Origin: Stereum hirsutum FP-91666 SS1
Taxonomy: Eukaryota > Basidiomycota > Agaricomycetes > Russulales > Stereaceae
Assembly (NCBI RefSeq): GCF_000264905.1
Contig: NW_006763134.1
Coordinates: forward strand, 592,916 to 656,915
Length of the DNA stretch: 64,000 nt
Direction of reading: 5' to 3'
In this document: positions 25,401-37,104 of the stretch, one piece after another
Numbering within the stretch: the stretch's first letter is position 1
How the letters are laid out: each line of letters starts with the position of its first letter
Made by a program: the position numbers and the translations under genes
The notes under the pieces: model-generated
Told to the model about the DNA's origin: nothing
Database searches by the model: none
What the model saw: only the letters and a program-made list of their open reading frames with translations

Positions 25401-26897
25401 ATGGCTGCTTATATGCCGCGTCATCCTCGGGGTCCTAGACCACTTCCAAGGACCTCACCACTCCCAACGTCGGGCAGCGGATTTCGTCATCGTGGGCGTG
25501 CAATCGAGGATGTCGATATCATATGGGACCTTGATCTCTACTTGGGCAGAGAAATGGAACTCTCTTTCAGCGCTTGGTTTCGGTACGTTCGTCTGACTTT
25601 TTCTGCTATTATCATTGACGCACGATAACCGCTCATCATCTCCGATACTTTCATAGTCAGGTAGCCGCTAGCGTCAACCAGACGAGCGAGGGCCTTCGAT
25701 TAGCCAAACAATCGTCTATCAGTGCACTACTTATGGCGAGCGATTACCGTTTCAATCTTCGTAATCTCGAGGACCGGTGGTATGCTTTCTGGTTGTCCGA
25801 AGCACAAAGACTCGTCAATAGTATCGACCCTGGACGGTTCTGCATTCTTCCTCAGTTCAATCTTTGGCGACAGAATAAGGCACACAAGGGCTACGAGGAG
25901 AAGGAGGTGAAGCAAGATGGATCGTCCAGTCCTATGTTACCCCTCGAAATTTCATCGTGGATACGCAGTTTCACGGAAACTGGGCGAGATGTGTCGAATC
26001 AATGGACTGAGCAGGGCGACTATGTTTATTGGGAGGATCCGACCTCTGCGCTGGTGACAGTCGATGAATCTATCCCCCAAGGTGAGGTGGCCGGCTCGAC
26101 GCACCGTGCTGATACTTTTCCGCAAGCTGGTCGCCCTCGGCGTCAAGATCGTTCCCATGCTTGGGATACCAGCATTCAATCTAACGCCACTGCTAAGATC
26201 AGTCAAGATGATATGGAATCCCAGGTTGTGGACTTCGCCATTGGGTTTCTGGAAGGGCTCAGATGCCTCATAAGGCCGGACGAGAACTACCACGAACAGT
26301 TGACGGGGATGCCGGACGTCGATCGGGTCCCCCGTCTCCTCTCCCATCATTGGACTGCAGATAGAGAGTGGATTCCTATGATCATCGAGGACAAGCGACT
26401 CCCACAGCGTGCAAGACTTTACAGGAGTGGACTGACCACGCAAGGCCAGGTCAAGGACGTCCTCGACTTGGGCATGCGCGAGGCGAAGAAACAAGCTAAG
26501 AAGCAGGTGCGTCGCCCCATACTGACCAGTTTCTCATCCGTATGCACTCACGCACTTCATCATCAGGCTGGCTATTTCTTCACCGGCAGACGTTGGAACT
26601 TGGAGGCATCAAGACACTCTCCTCATGATGGCGACAGTGGGCGATTGGTGGTCGTTCACCGTCGCGAAGGTGACACAGGAGTTCCGTGAGTTTAGACGGA
26701 CACACGACCTTCAAGGTGATGATGAACCTCCAGACTATGTTCCCGATACATCCACCCTGTTCTTTCAGCCTTGGTCCCCGGTCGTGCGAGTCTCGTCTCC
26801 TGAGTCCAATTCCCAGATGGCTCGAGTCCGAACGTGGCTTTTAGCGTTCTATCAGAGGGTGAATCACCTCAGAGATCATCATTTCAATCGTACCTAG
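25401..26897 (+). pseudogene. Family B gene, copy B1, C-terminus frameshifted
   Basis: Three exons: 25401-25582, 25657-26506, 26567 onward. They encode the same landmarks as intact copy B2: IIWDLDLY, LEDRWYAFW, QFNLWRQN, VVDFAIGFLEGL, REWIPMIIEDKRLPQR and QAKKQ at the same exon 2/3 border. In exon 3 the frame reads YFFTGRRW and then runs out to a stop at 26689 (384 aa). The continuation homologous to B2 (WRHQDTLLMMATVGDWW...) is in another frame, open to 26897. A 7-bp near-tandem duplication (TTGGAAC then TTGGAGG, 26593-26606) accounts exactly for the shift. No alternative AG that I tried restores the frame. The N-terminal 40 residues also align poorly with B2. Either a recent pseudogene or a truncated but expressed protein; a sequencing error cannot be excluded. 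Confidence 0.7.
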
Positions 26898-26974
26898 TTG
26901 CTTTAGACTCCATTCCTATAGTTCATGCACAAGTTCGTTCCGTCGTACTACGCCTGATAACTTTAGTCGCTGCT

Positions 26975-27260
26975 CGCCGTGGTGATAATCCCGACAAAAT
27001 TTGTACCAGGGTGGGCGCTCTACGAATGACTAGGAACTTAGTCACCTTCTCGTACTTCTTCGCGTCGGCTTTTACTGTCTTCTGGGTCAAGTTCTGAGTG
27101 AAAGCGATGCAAGCTGCTGAGGTGTCGTCTGGCATAAGGATTGGGTGGAGGCCTTTCTCGATGATAACCCCACAGAACTCATGCATCGTCTCCCTTGCGG
27201 TCGATGAAAACCATCCGGAATATTGGCCCACCGAGATCTCGAATAGAAATAAACCAAGGT
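26975..27260 (-). pseudogene. Family A relic, copy A3
   Basis: On the minus strand one frame reads EFCGVIIEKGLHPILMPDD, then SAACIAFTQNLTQKT, then KVTKFL, matching the CG...HPVLM...DGTSALCVTFAQNLT...KVKKFL block of A1/A2. The expected WYK(F/Y) block follows at about 27000 but in a different frame, and the N-terminal half (PPFELPDP, GYPLD) is missing or unrecognisable. It is a decayed 3' fragment with at least two frame changes, pointing tail-to-tail at B1. Confidence 0.72.
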
Positions 27261-27892
27261 CAATGAAAATGTACACTGCAACGAACAATGACAAGCCCAA
27301 GTATGCATATGCGGTCTAGTAAGGTACACACAAGAACGATTAGACAAGAAAAGGCGTAATATGTACAATTGTAACATAGAAGACAACAATGCAGTGAGAA
27401 TATATAATCTGTGCTGGAACGATGTCAATGAAGGGTGGAGCTCAGATCACTATAGTGAGCACAGGTTGATGTAGCGAATGGGATAATTCGAAGGGTGGAG
27501 GTGAGTGAGAACTAAGTATTAGTACAGAGAATATTGTCCGAGTCCAACTTTTGTAGGAGTCCCATGATCGAAATTGAGAGAAGAGAGGCAAAGGGATGTG
27601 GTGAGCATGAAGGGTGAGCAGGAGCCCGTAAAGATTTCAACATGGAAGCTAATTTGTGGGGAGTGCTGATGACAATTCACGATCCAAGAACGAGAGGACA
27701 CGCAGGCGACCGGCGGGACCTACGACAAGAAAGATACAACCATAACCCAAACGAATGACATTGCCAAAAAAATGCAACAAGAAGGTCCAAAGCAAGGCCT
27801 ATAAACACAGTCCGACGCGTTTAGTCCACGTATGATCAAAGAAACCTCAACTTCGTGGCATGACCGTCTCATCTTCATCGTATCGTCGACGA
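27261..27892. other. Spacer downstream of A3 relic
   Basis: Short frames only. The first 250 bp may still contain eroded family A sequence. The right half is presumably the 3' UTR of the next minus-strand gene. Confidence 0.4.
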
Positions 27893-30800
27893 TTAAGCAA
27901 TCGCCTTCCCCTTCCCCCCAAAATCCGAAAGCTTCCTCTTCAACAAATCCACCATCGAAACATTGGGGCTCGCAGCACTCGCACCAAGCGCTGCAAGCCC
28001 GTGGTCATGACTCGTTCCCGACGTCAAACTTACAGACCCAACGGGCGAAAGGAGCGAGAAAGACGAAGGTGAGGCTGACCGACTATGCGTAACGGAACCG
28101 TTCGCGTTGTTGAAGTTCATGGATGTGACAGCTTCTGGACGTAAAAACTGGGATCCGGGGCTCGCGGCGCGTGCTTCATGACTATGACTATGCTTGTGGC
28201 CATTGGAATGAATGTGGTGGTTAGCAGGACCATCCTCCGCTGGCTCGCGTTCCTCAGAGATCCGAGGCACAAACCCCAACGACGATGCCGCCCTGGTCTG
28301 GGGACGACTCGACGTCGACTGCGAACCTTCGGCTCCGTTGCTCTGGGGTGTCACGGTATCATCTGTCGAGGACCTCCTGAAGCTCGGTGGACGAACTTTT
28401 CTGAGCAATGACTGGCGACGAGGAATCGCCGGACGTTCTTTCGGTTCAGTTTCGTGCCCATCTTCGTTGGTAGGAGTACGTGCGCCATCGCGGTCGGAGG
28501 GTGTATCGTCGTTATTGGGATGTTCACCGTCGGCGTGTTTCCTTCTGTGGAACAACCCGCTCGAACCTGCTCGTTTGGTCTGAGGCTTCTTCGGGGTCGG
28601 GGAGGCTTTCTGTTCGGGTTCGTCGCGAGTGTGATGATGATGGTGACGGTGATGATGTCTGCTGTGATCGGCGAGTTCGTTGTCCCTCGACGACGACCGA
28701 CGAACATCGCTCGGCGTGATTTCGTCCCATGAACCCTCATGTATCGCGCTCAGACCCTCTGCAACTTCACTAAATGCAGCAACAGCGTTAGAAAGAGACG
28801 TCGCCTTCTTGCCTCCAAGGTGTCCGCCGATGTGGAGTCCGCCAAAACTCATACGGAACGCAGGCTTTGATGAGGAAGAAGATGCGGCGCGGGGGGCTGG
28901 GGAGGTCGAAGGACGGCTGGACGAGGAATGCGAGTGATAGCGTGTTCGTGAGTCTGACGTGGAGGCGGAAGTGCGCGAAGTTTGTGGATGAGACGTCGTG
29001 CGTGAACGATGTTGCGTTGAGCTCGAGATTTCGGGAGTGAGAGATAGGCGAGACGAGGAGCGAGAATGCGAATCTGAATGCGATGTAGAGGGGTACTGTG
29101 ACTTGGCTTTAGAAGTGGGTGAGGAAGATGAAGTCTTGGACTTGGACTTGGACTTGGACTGAGTGGCACTCGTACTCGGGAGGTTGACGGTGCTGCTGGA
29201 CGCGCTGGCATGATGACGGCTCGACCGCGATTGTGTACTATCTAGCGAAGAGCGCGAAACCTTAGGAGACGAGTAGACCTCCTTTTCCCTCTCCTTGCTC
29301 GACGAAGATGTCTTCTTCTCCTTGCTCTTCGACTTCGACTTCTCCTTCGTATTATTGACTGGACGAGACTGACTGGTACTTTTCGAAGTATTAGAAGCTT
29401 CCGCACTCGATCCCCTTGGCACCTTCACGACCACAGGCGAGCTCGGCGCAAACGCATTATACTTCTCCGTGACCTCCTCGAACGTATCCAACAAACTAGA
29501 AACATATTCTGGGACAGGATACCTCGTCGCCGCGAACGCTTCCAGGATCTCTTCTTTGGTGCGTGAGACAGGACTGCTATAAATCGTTGCGTAGCCGGAA
29601 TCCGAGGAGGTAATGGAGGAATGTTTCGGGGCGTAGTTGGCCAGACTGGCGAGGGAGGATGAGTGGCCGTGGCCTCGTTTGCGCGGCACTTGATTGCTGT
29701 CGTTGCGAGTGGAGGAAGAGGAGGACGCTCTGTTGGAGGACTGGTAATAGGATGTCGAAGCGTTCGACCCATTAGGGAAGATGGATTCCGTAGCCGTCGC
29801 AGGAGCCGAACGTGGCCAATCTCGTTTCGCGTGCTCTTCCGGATCAGCCGTGTCATTCGGTCCGTTTTCGTCCACAAGCTTCAACGGCGGAGGCGGTGAT
29901 TTAACCTGTGCGCGCTGTCGAACGAGACGGGGATCGTCCACAGAGAGAGGTCTTCCGGAAAAGCCCTCGATGGGTTTCTTCAGTGTTTCTGGGACTAGAG
30001 GCCAAGTACGCAACTTGAGCGGCTCGATGTCCAGAGGCGACAGTACGCGAGGGGACGCGAGAGAGCTCGAACGAGCATGACGGGAGGGTTGGTGCGAAAG
30101 GATAGAGGTGTGCGTGGCGGACACGGAGAAGAATTTGGCTAGGTTGGCTTCCTTGCGTCGCTCGATGTCTGACGTCTCCGACTCCTCCTTGCCAGTATCA
30201 GGCTCGATTTGTGGTGACTTCTGGGAGGGAGTCTGTTGCTGAAGTGCGAATATTCCCTTCGCGGACTGCTTCAGCGAATTTGTCTGCCCTTCCACGACGT
30301 TGATCCAATGCTCCTCCATCCACCTCTCCTTCTGCCACGTCCTGTACTGGTCCTCATCGACATCACTCCCGGCAGCTGCTAATCTTGCTCTCAACACCGT
30401 AACCTTATGCTTTGATTCTTCGGCTCGTTCCGTGAGAAATGAGGTCGCCTTGGCGAGGGCGAGAACTTGAAGCTCCTGTGGAGATGCAGATGGGCGAAGT
30501 GAATGTGTTTGAAGGGATGAAACAAGTTGGGCTTCGTCGCGAGAATATCGTTCTGCACGTCTGTGTTGTGTGTGGGAGGCGGAATAAGAAGGAGAGAGCG
30601 GTGAGATTGGATGACTAATAGAGGAAGGCGGAGGTGTATTAATTTGGAAGGAAGGTGCGCGACCGAAGGTGAAACTCGAGTCGGGAGTCCTGTCGCATGC
30701 ATAACCAACAGTTGGTCAGTAACGAATAGTGAGAAGCTGCATGGGCTACATGGGTCAATACCGTGGATTATATGCCTGCCGTCGAGCAGAAGGCGGGAGC

Positions 30801-31117
30801 CGCAAAGAGGCTGTGCCAACGAGTTCCTAGTGGCCCCAAACGAAATGTCGGTAAGGTTCTCCATCCAAGCCACAGAAATCGTCAGAACTCACCTGCGAAC
30901 TGGAAAAATCAGGATCCGTAGCAATACGAAGCCCGGCACCCTGTCTCTTCGCTTTCGGGAGAGTCAAGCTCGGGATGTCCCATGACGACCACCGGTCAAG
31001 AGCTCCCAAGGCAGGCGGGCGAGGGCGAAGAGCGACTGGTTGTGTTGGAGCGTCGTCTTCTGACTCTGAATCGGCCTCGGGAACTTCGAGGATCTGCATA
31101 ATCTTCCTCCCGTACAT
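27893..31117 (-). CDS. Large Ser/Arg-rich hypothetical protein
   Basis: Exon 1 is 31117-30893 (MYGRKIMQILEVPEADSESEDD...). The main exon starts near 30694 after an acceptor CGACAG and runs in one frame to 27893. The phases of these two exons do not match, so a small intermediate exon or different border remains to be found in 30892-30695. About 1,000 aa in total. Residues 130-200 form an ordered, probably coiled segment (LQVLALAKATSFLTERAEESKHKVTVLRARLAAAG, TWQKERWMEEHWINVVEGQ). The rest is low complexity: Ser/Thr/Lys repeats including an alternating SKSKSKSK tract (from CTTGGA repeats near 29125), a His-rich run (HHHRHHHHH) and RRSS motifs. The end is VDLLKRKLSDFGGKGKAIA. Looks like a disordered scaffold or signalling protein; family not recognised. 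Confidence 0.65.
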
Positions 31118-31824
31118 GATGTGGGTGTGGGTGAGGGTGTAAATATGGGTGGTTGAAACTTCGCCGTTTAGGTTCGTCGAAGTGTCCAAATGTTGAAATT
31201 GTCTGAGAAACAAAGCTAAAAAGAGAATGAATAGACGTCCTGGACAACAGTCGAGGGAGAACTAGAGAAATATAGAGGATAGATGTGAAGCGTGAAGATG
31301 AAATTGAGCGTCGAGAAGAAAGAGGTCCAGAGCAGAAAACCAACTGGACGGTTGTGGCATGTGGCAACGCGAATCCAAGGCACCACGGCGTCATGGTGGC
31401 ACCCAGACCGTGCTTATGTAAGAGTTGTTCCTAGCGTGCGAGCGAAGGCAATTCCGAGCAAAACGACTCAGCCGTTGATAAACGACTACAAGGATAAGTA
31501 CTGTCGACGATGGGGAACGCGTCGCGTAGCCATCGTGCATGAGCTGCGCTAATAGCCTCAGCATCATGCAAGCATCATGCTCGACGCGATCGACTGCGTG
31601 AAATAGCGTCGACGCGTCTGCACGTGTTGGTTCATTGTGGCGAAGGTGGCAACATCAATTCCGAATAAAACTGTGTACAATATATTGAAGTACAACTACT
31701 CGTACACCATCCTCAGGGCACTTTCCTCGTTTACAGTAGTTATTTCGAACTCTTGGTTACAGTTTAGGTTCAGCAGCAGTGTCCTATCCAATCCTGGGCG
31801 GTCATGCGAGGAATTCCGAACCAT
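31118..31824. other. Spacer
   Basis: 707 bp between the Ser/Arg-rich gene start and the hydrolase stop. No frame with protein features. The right part is probably the hydrolase 3' UTR. Confidence 0.4.
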
Positions 31825-33126
31825 TCAAACCCCCTTCATAGCGAACTCTGCCAATAGTCTCACAACCACCTTCGGTCTCTCCTGCTGCACCCAATGTCCA
31901 GCACACTCCACCAACACAACACCCTCCTCACCTCTCCCCGCCTCCCTCATTCTCACACACAGCGCCTTCATCCTCTCCACCGCCCCCGGAAACTGCCACG
32001 TTCCCCAGTCCTTCTTACCGGCAATGAACATCGTCGGCACCTCAATCTTCCGCTTCATCAGCTCCGGCTTCGCATTGGGTAAGGGATCAAGAGGAGATAT
32101 CATGGCACGGTAGAGGTTGAGACCGCCTTGAAAGCCTGTACGACGGTAGGTGTCCACGTAGACCGCGAGGGCGCTCTCGGACATCCAATGCTCCTCGTCT
32201 TCGTTCGCGGATTTGATGGTGCGGGGAAGATGGGGAAGTACGGTTTGTGGCATGGTGAGTTCCGAGCGCATGATATAATATTCGGGAATTTCTGCGAGAG
32301 CCTCGAGCGGATTACCGTTCTTCGCATCTGGAGAGCCAGGAGAAGGCATCGGGATAGAGTGCGGGTCCGGCTGCAGCTCCCAATCCGCACTCTTCACATG
32401 CCAATACGCGCGTATGAAGTCGCGGAAAGAATACTCCCCCTCTCCACTACCCGCTTTCTCTCCGCCACCCGTGAGCATATCGCGATTCGCCTCCGGACCC
32501 GAGAAATACACCATATAATGTTTCCTCGGCGGGTCCAGGGCCGCAAGTCCACGCTGCACCATCTCCATAAATGCCCTACCCTGCGCCACGCCCTCATCCG
32601 TCTGTGGCACTGGACCCGTGAACGGCGCGCTCATAAGCACCAATCTCTCAGCAAGCTCCGGGTGGATGATCGCACAGTTCCCCGCGATCGTAGATCCGAA
32701 GTCGTGACCGATGAGTAGATGCACTTTCGTCTTTCCTAGAGCGTGTACGAGTGCAACTACGTCTTCGACTAATTCTTCCTGTCTGTAGTCGTTGAGGTCT
32801 TCGTCGTACGAGATTTGTGAGGAAGGATCAGAGCGGGTAAGGAGGGAGGAGAGGCCGAAGCCTCGGTGGTCTGGTGCGACGACGTAGTAGCCTGTGCCTC
32901 CCGGGCTGTTGGAAGATGAGAGGGGCATAATGACGTCTCGCCAGGAGTACGAGAGTTCGGGGAAGCCGTGAAGGAGGAGAATGAGAGGGTCAGAGGGATT
33001 CCCGGCGGAGAGGAAGTGAGATTTGACAGTATTGTTGCGAATTGTGATGTGAGTAGAACTGATCCCAGCTGGAAGATTCCATGGAGATGCTGGTGTGGCA
33101 ATGTCATTGTTGGTATTGGAAGACAT
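31825..33126 (-). CDS. Epoxide-hydrolase-like alpha/beta hydrolase
   Basis: Intronless, 433 aa from the ATG starting MSSNTNNDIATPASPW; the frame is open further upstream to 33414 but that part is compositionally unlike the domain and probably 5' UTR. Landmarks: LILLLHGFPELSYSWR (oxyanion-hole HGFPE motif, about residue 55-70), VVAPDHRGFGLSS, LLIGHDFGSTIAGN with the nucleophile Asp in GHDFG, a cap domain (about residues 190-310), and near the end VECAGHWVQQERP with the catalytic His. The Asp nucleophile rather than Ser, together with HGFPE, points to epoxide hydrolase rather than esterase; haloalkane dehalogenase is the alternative. Cytosolic, no signal peptide. It lies about 4 kb from a P450, a pairing that could make and open epoxides, but they are not adjacent. 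Confidence 0.85.
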   Translation of the reverse strand: MSSNTNNDIATPASPWNLPAGISSTHITIRNNTVKSHFLSAGNPSDPLILLLHGFPELSYSWRDVIMPLSSSNSPGGTGYYVVAPDHRGFGLSSLLTRSDPSSQISYDEDLNDYRQEELVEDVVALVHALGKTKVHLLIGHDFGSTIAGNCAIIHPELAERLVLMSAPFTGPVPQTDEGVAQGRAFMEMVQRGLAALDPPRKHYMVYFSGPEANRDMLTGGGEKAGSGEGEYSFRDFIRAYWHVKSADWELQPDPHSIPMPSPGSPDAKNGNPLEALAEIPEYYIMRSELTMPQTVLPHLPRTIKSANEDEEHWMSESALAVYVDTYRRTGFQGGLNLYRAMISPLDPLPNAKPELMKRKIEVPTMFIAGKKDWGTWQFPGAVERMKALCVRMREAGRGEEGVVLVECAGHWVQQERPKVVVRLLAEFAMKGV

Positions 33127-36100
33127 GAGTGAGTTCAGCAGCGATAAGTAACCAGGGCAGTAATAGCAAGCCTTCGGGTGCTTCACCAGGTGGTCTAAGT
33201 AGTCTGTTTGTCGCCGTCGAATGCAAGAACGTTCACAGCGTCGATACCTAGTACAAATGGGTGTCGCTGATGGCTGACTCAACTTCAGCCCCGGGAAGAT
33301 AAACTTAGCTACATGATGGTGGTAAGACGTGGCGTACTGTGGCGTGGCTCTCGATGTCTCTCTTGAGCGGAGTGTCGGAATTCGAAGCGGAGGTTCGGCC
33401 CACGTACCGACCACGCATCTCGGGCCGCCACTCGTCGCACTTTTCTGTGCCCTCCATGATCACGGTCCTTTTCGCGCCTCGTCCGGTCAATTGCTAGCTC
33501 TTTGCTGAGAGGTGTAAACGACAGCACGAATCAGGCTTTGACGGGCTAGCAATGTTCCAGGAGGTGCCTGTGACTTTGCTTCGATCGCTAGATCCTGACT
33601 CCCAATTGCAACTTCTCTGGCTTCACGATATCTTATCCAGGCCCCTTCCTCTCAGAACGACCCTGACTCATCTACGTAGCTTTGAACTTTGAGGGTCTTT
33701 GAAGCTACGAGCGCATGAAATGGAGCCATAATCTCAGTGTGGGGAATACTAACGGTTCACTTCCATTTCGCCACCCTTCAGCATCGACGCCCGCAGAGAT
33801 ATCGTGAAGACACAGTGCTATCAGGTGAACTACATCAGTTTTACCGTCCTTCGACTACCTTTCTATTGCACACGAATGTCTTCCAAAGAATATCGATGAC
33901 AGACATAACAAGACACTACCAATACGCAATATCAGCGCTGAGTCAAAGCGACTTGTAGGGCGTCAACCCTTCACGCGGCCCAGTCCAATGCTCAGAGGGC
34001 CTCCTGATCCTTTCACGCTATATGTTTACTCATATTGTCGTATATTATACCAGAGGAAATCAAAGCAAAGTCGGTGCGTATGCTCGAACGTCGGTGCTTT
34101 GTGCCGTATACGGAATCATCATTCTTAAAGATTGCCTACCGCAGGCTTTTCATATTCTGGCACCGCACGCCGTGCTTGTGGCGTCTCCTCCGCCCGACCG
34201 CTGCCAAGAAGTATAGTGCAGGTAGGCCAGCTTGGACTAGACCTGAAGCGCAACAAATTGTGCCCCGTTTCTCGTTGCACAGGTCGCCGCGCTACCACAG
34301 ACACAGCGATTGAGCTGTGTTCCTCTTCTTCCACCGTCGTGGGCCGTTTCCAGACCGATATTCGTCCTACTCTTCGCTAGGCTCCTCTAAAATGAACCGC
34401 ACGTCCCCAAACCTTGCGATATCGTCCTATGACTTACCCAACGCGCAACGAACGCACCAGAAGCACCAGAAGCATTCGTCGTTCCCTTTGGCCTCAATGA
34501 CTGAAGTTGGATATATTGCAGAATTATAACACCCGACCCGTGCTACTGATAACTCTAGATATGACCTTCGCAAACCTTCTCCAACCCGCCCAAACCCACA
34601 AATCTTCGAGAAGTTGTCCTGACAGAAGGCTGGCTCATCATGAGACACGGTCGCGGGTGGAGTCGCACAGAGCTGCAGAACCGGAAAATTTGCGGGTCTT
34701 ACGGGGTATGCGGTCATGATAAGATTTACTCTGGCGTCTGATATTTCGATATGTGGGAATCGTGTTGGGATGTCGGGTGTAGATGTTTCGAGGTGAGGTA
34801 AGATGTGGCGATTGTGCGATGGGTGGGACGGAACGCAGGAATACGTTTGGGTCAATGCGAAATAGAATGGTTAGGATGCGACTGTACGGGTAACGTGTTT
34901 CTAATGTTGGAGACATACGGTATGATTGACGCGTTCTAGCAATCAACTATTTTCGGTATGTTCTTTCCGTGTGCTCTGATGCCTATATTCGCTGATCAGC
35001 GTCTGTCTCACAACTTATTTCTCACCACTCGCATCATCCAACCAGGTGCAAATTATACGCTTTGACCGACATTTTCCTTACGCCATCGTCTTCTCCCGTT
35101 CTGGTTCCGCTGCAAGGCCTGACACGCCCCTTTCACCGTCGAAAAGCCCTCGGGTTACCCTAGGTAGCATGACGCAGCGTACCGTCTCGTAAATTCAATG
35201 GGCCGTCTTGGACAGTCCCTAAACCTGTCAAAGTATGCACGCCTCGTTACTCGGTCCTCATGGCCTCAGTCAGTTCAACGATTCGTTCAGGAAGTCAACA
35301 GAATCCATCAGTACTTTCCTTCAAGATTCCATCGTCCAAGTTCAGCCACCCGTGGATCAAGGAACTTGAAGGGGTAATACAGACGCTCGGATGTTGCTCG
35401 TCTCCGCCCATAGTCCTCAAGAGTTCAGTTCTTCATCTTCTCTCCCAAATTTGCATCCTCGTGTGAGCGCATCCCGACATACTTATGTAACTTAACTTGC
35501 GAGCAGACTGTGAAGCAGACCGGTCTGGATAGGCGTGCGATATCGATGAGGCGCGAAGGTTCTATAGAGCAACATAGCAGACTCGAACCTCTTCTTTCGC
35601 AGGGTGATGTTTTTCTCAGCTCTATCTCAACTGTCTCTTTCAACCTACCTTATATGGCCACTAGTAGTTCCGAATTATTCTCAACCTTAGAACGGCGCGT
35701 GCTTCGTTGCCTTCGTTACTTGCCTCCCTTTGCGCTGTGTGTTTGCCCGCATTCGCACGTTAGACCACATGTATGCATGCATGCATGCGCAATTCGCTCA
35801 TAACCTTCCGTAGAACTTAACTCATTAATATCGAGTCCGCATTGTGGCCACTGCTGCAACGACGAGAGTTGGGACCGCGGAATATCCATGACGCTGCTGT
35901 TTAGGTTGGAGGATCTTCTGTCACTGAATTCGCTGCTCGACACGGCTCCTCGGACTGGCTGCGAATATATGTATTCCAAGTCGTGACTTTTTTTTCGAAG
36001 GCATTTCCCAGGAATTGCACAGCATTATATGTTCGCTGGCGGCATACATACAAACGTCTAAACGATGCTTGATCGTCTGATTCCATACGAAGCTCGCAAT

Positions 36101-37104
36101 TCCTCTAACGTCCTTGGTGGCGTTTTAAGTTCTAACTTACTCTTAGAATGACCCTGCCCTCGCCACACCTGGACCAGGCCCGTCTCCGCCAGTGTAGACT
36201 AGTAGTGAAACTTGAATGGCAAGAAATATGCGTATGTATGAAGGGGCAGCCAAAGTAGATTGTGTGGCTTGATGGTCGCCATGCCTAACAGTGTGGCGAG
36301 CCTAGTGCCACCATCAATGATCTCTTAATAGTAGCACCAAGTTCACCTGGAGTTAGTCTCGAACGATGACATACGTATGCGCTTTGAGAGTGGACACAAG
36401 TCCGAATCTGGATCGGGGAGAACCTCCATAGCAGACCTTGGGGAGCTCGCCGACACCGAAGTGGCAAGGGAGACCTCACTGAGTCGCTCGGCCGGTCGGG
36501 GACGGGACTTCGTCTCGTGCAAGGCTTCTTGCACTGAAGGCTTCAAAGATAAGTTATAACGGTGACACGACTCGGACTCGGACTAGAAGGATCCAGGAAG
36601 TAGTAATGTGACTATATTTAAATTATTCAAACTTCAGTCGACAGTATCTGTAAAGTACTGTCTGAATCACGAATCACGGACCACAAATCCCAATCGACGA
36701 AAACCAGTCGTCGCTCGCATGAAGCGCCGAAAGTATTGAGTGTAAGAAACTGTGAACGAAGCGAAATGAGAGGGAGTGTGGGTGTGTAGCAAAAGAGTCA
36801 GAGTCCAAGAGAAGGATGGGGGTGCGGATGCGAAGGAGGAAGCCTAAAGATTAGGTGTCAACTATATCGCGAGGTAGATGTTGGATGGGAGATGAGTGGC
36901 ACGCAAGGAATATGTATACACGATAATGAAGCAAAGATGAGTCAGGATGAGCAGAGGCCCAGCCGAGGAACTAGGGAAAAGACACGAAAATTACAAGAAA
37001 CTATATGTACATACGTGCAAATCAGATGGTTAACGACGAGCAGCAGAAGAGAGCATTGTTGGAGAGAGCGTTGAATAGAACAAGGGAGTCGAGCAGCACC
37101 TAAC
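33127..37104. other. 4 kb gene-poor stretch
   Basis: Between the hydrolase start and the P450 stop. Short unrelated frames only. A perfect (ATGC)4 run lies at 35773-35788. No recognisable coding block, tRNA or long inverted repeat seen. Confidence 0.45.
35773..35788. repeat. (ATGC)4 microsatellite
   Basis: Four perfect ATGC units inside non-coding DNA. Confidence 0.9.

Noticed and set aside
30391..30873. Separate 160-aa gene on the minus strand
   Set aside because: It lies in an alternative frame over the intron/exon 2 start of the Ser/Arg-rich gene, whose frame gives better continuity.
33127..33414. N-terminal extension of the epoxide-hydrolase-like protein
   Set aside because: Open frame only; Arg/His/Tyr-rich with no domain features. 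The ATG at 33126 directly precedes the normal start of the fold.
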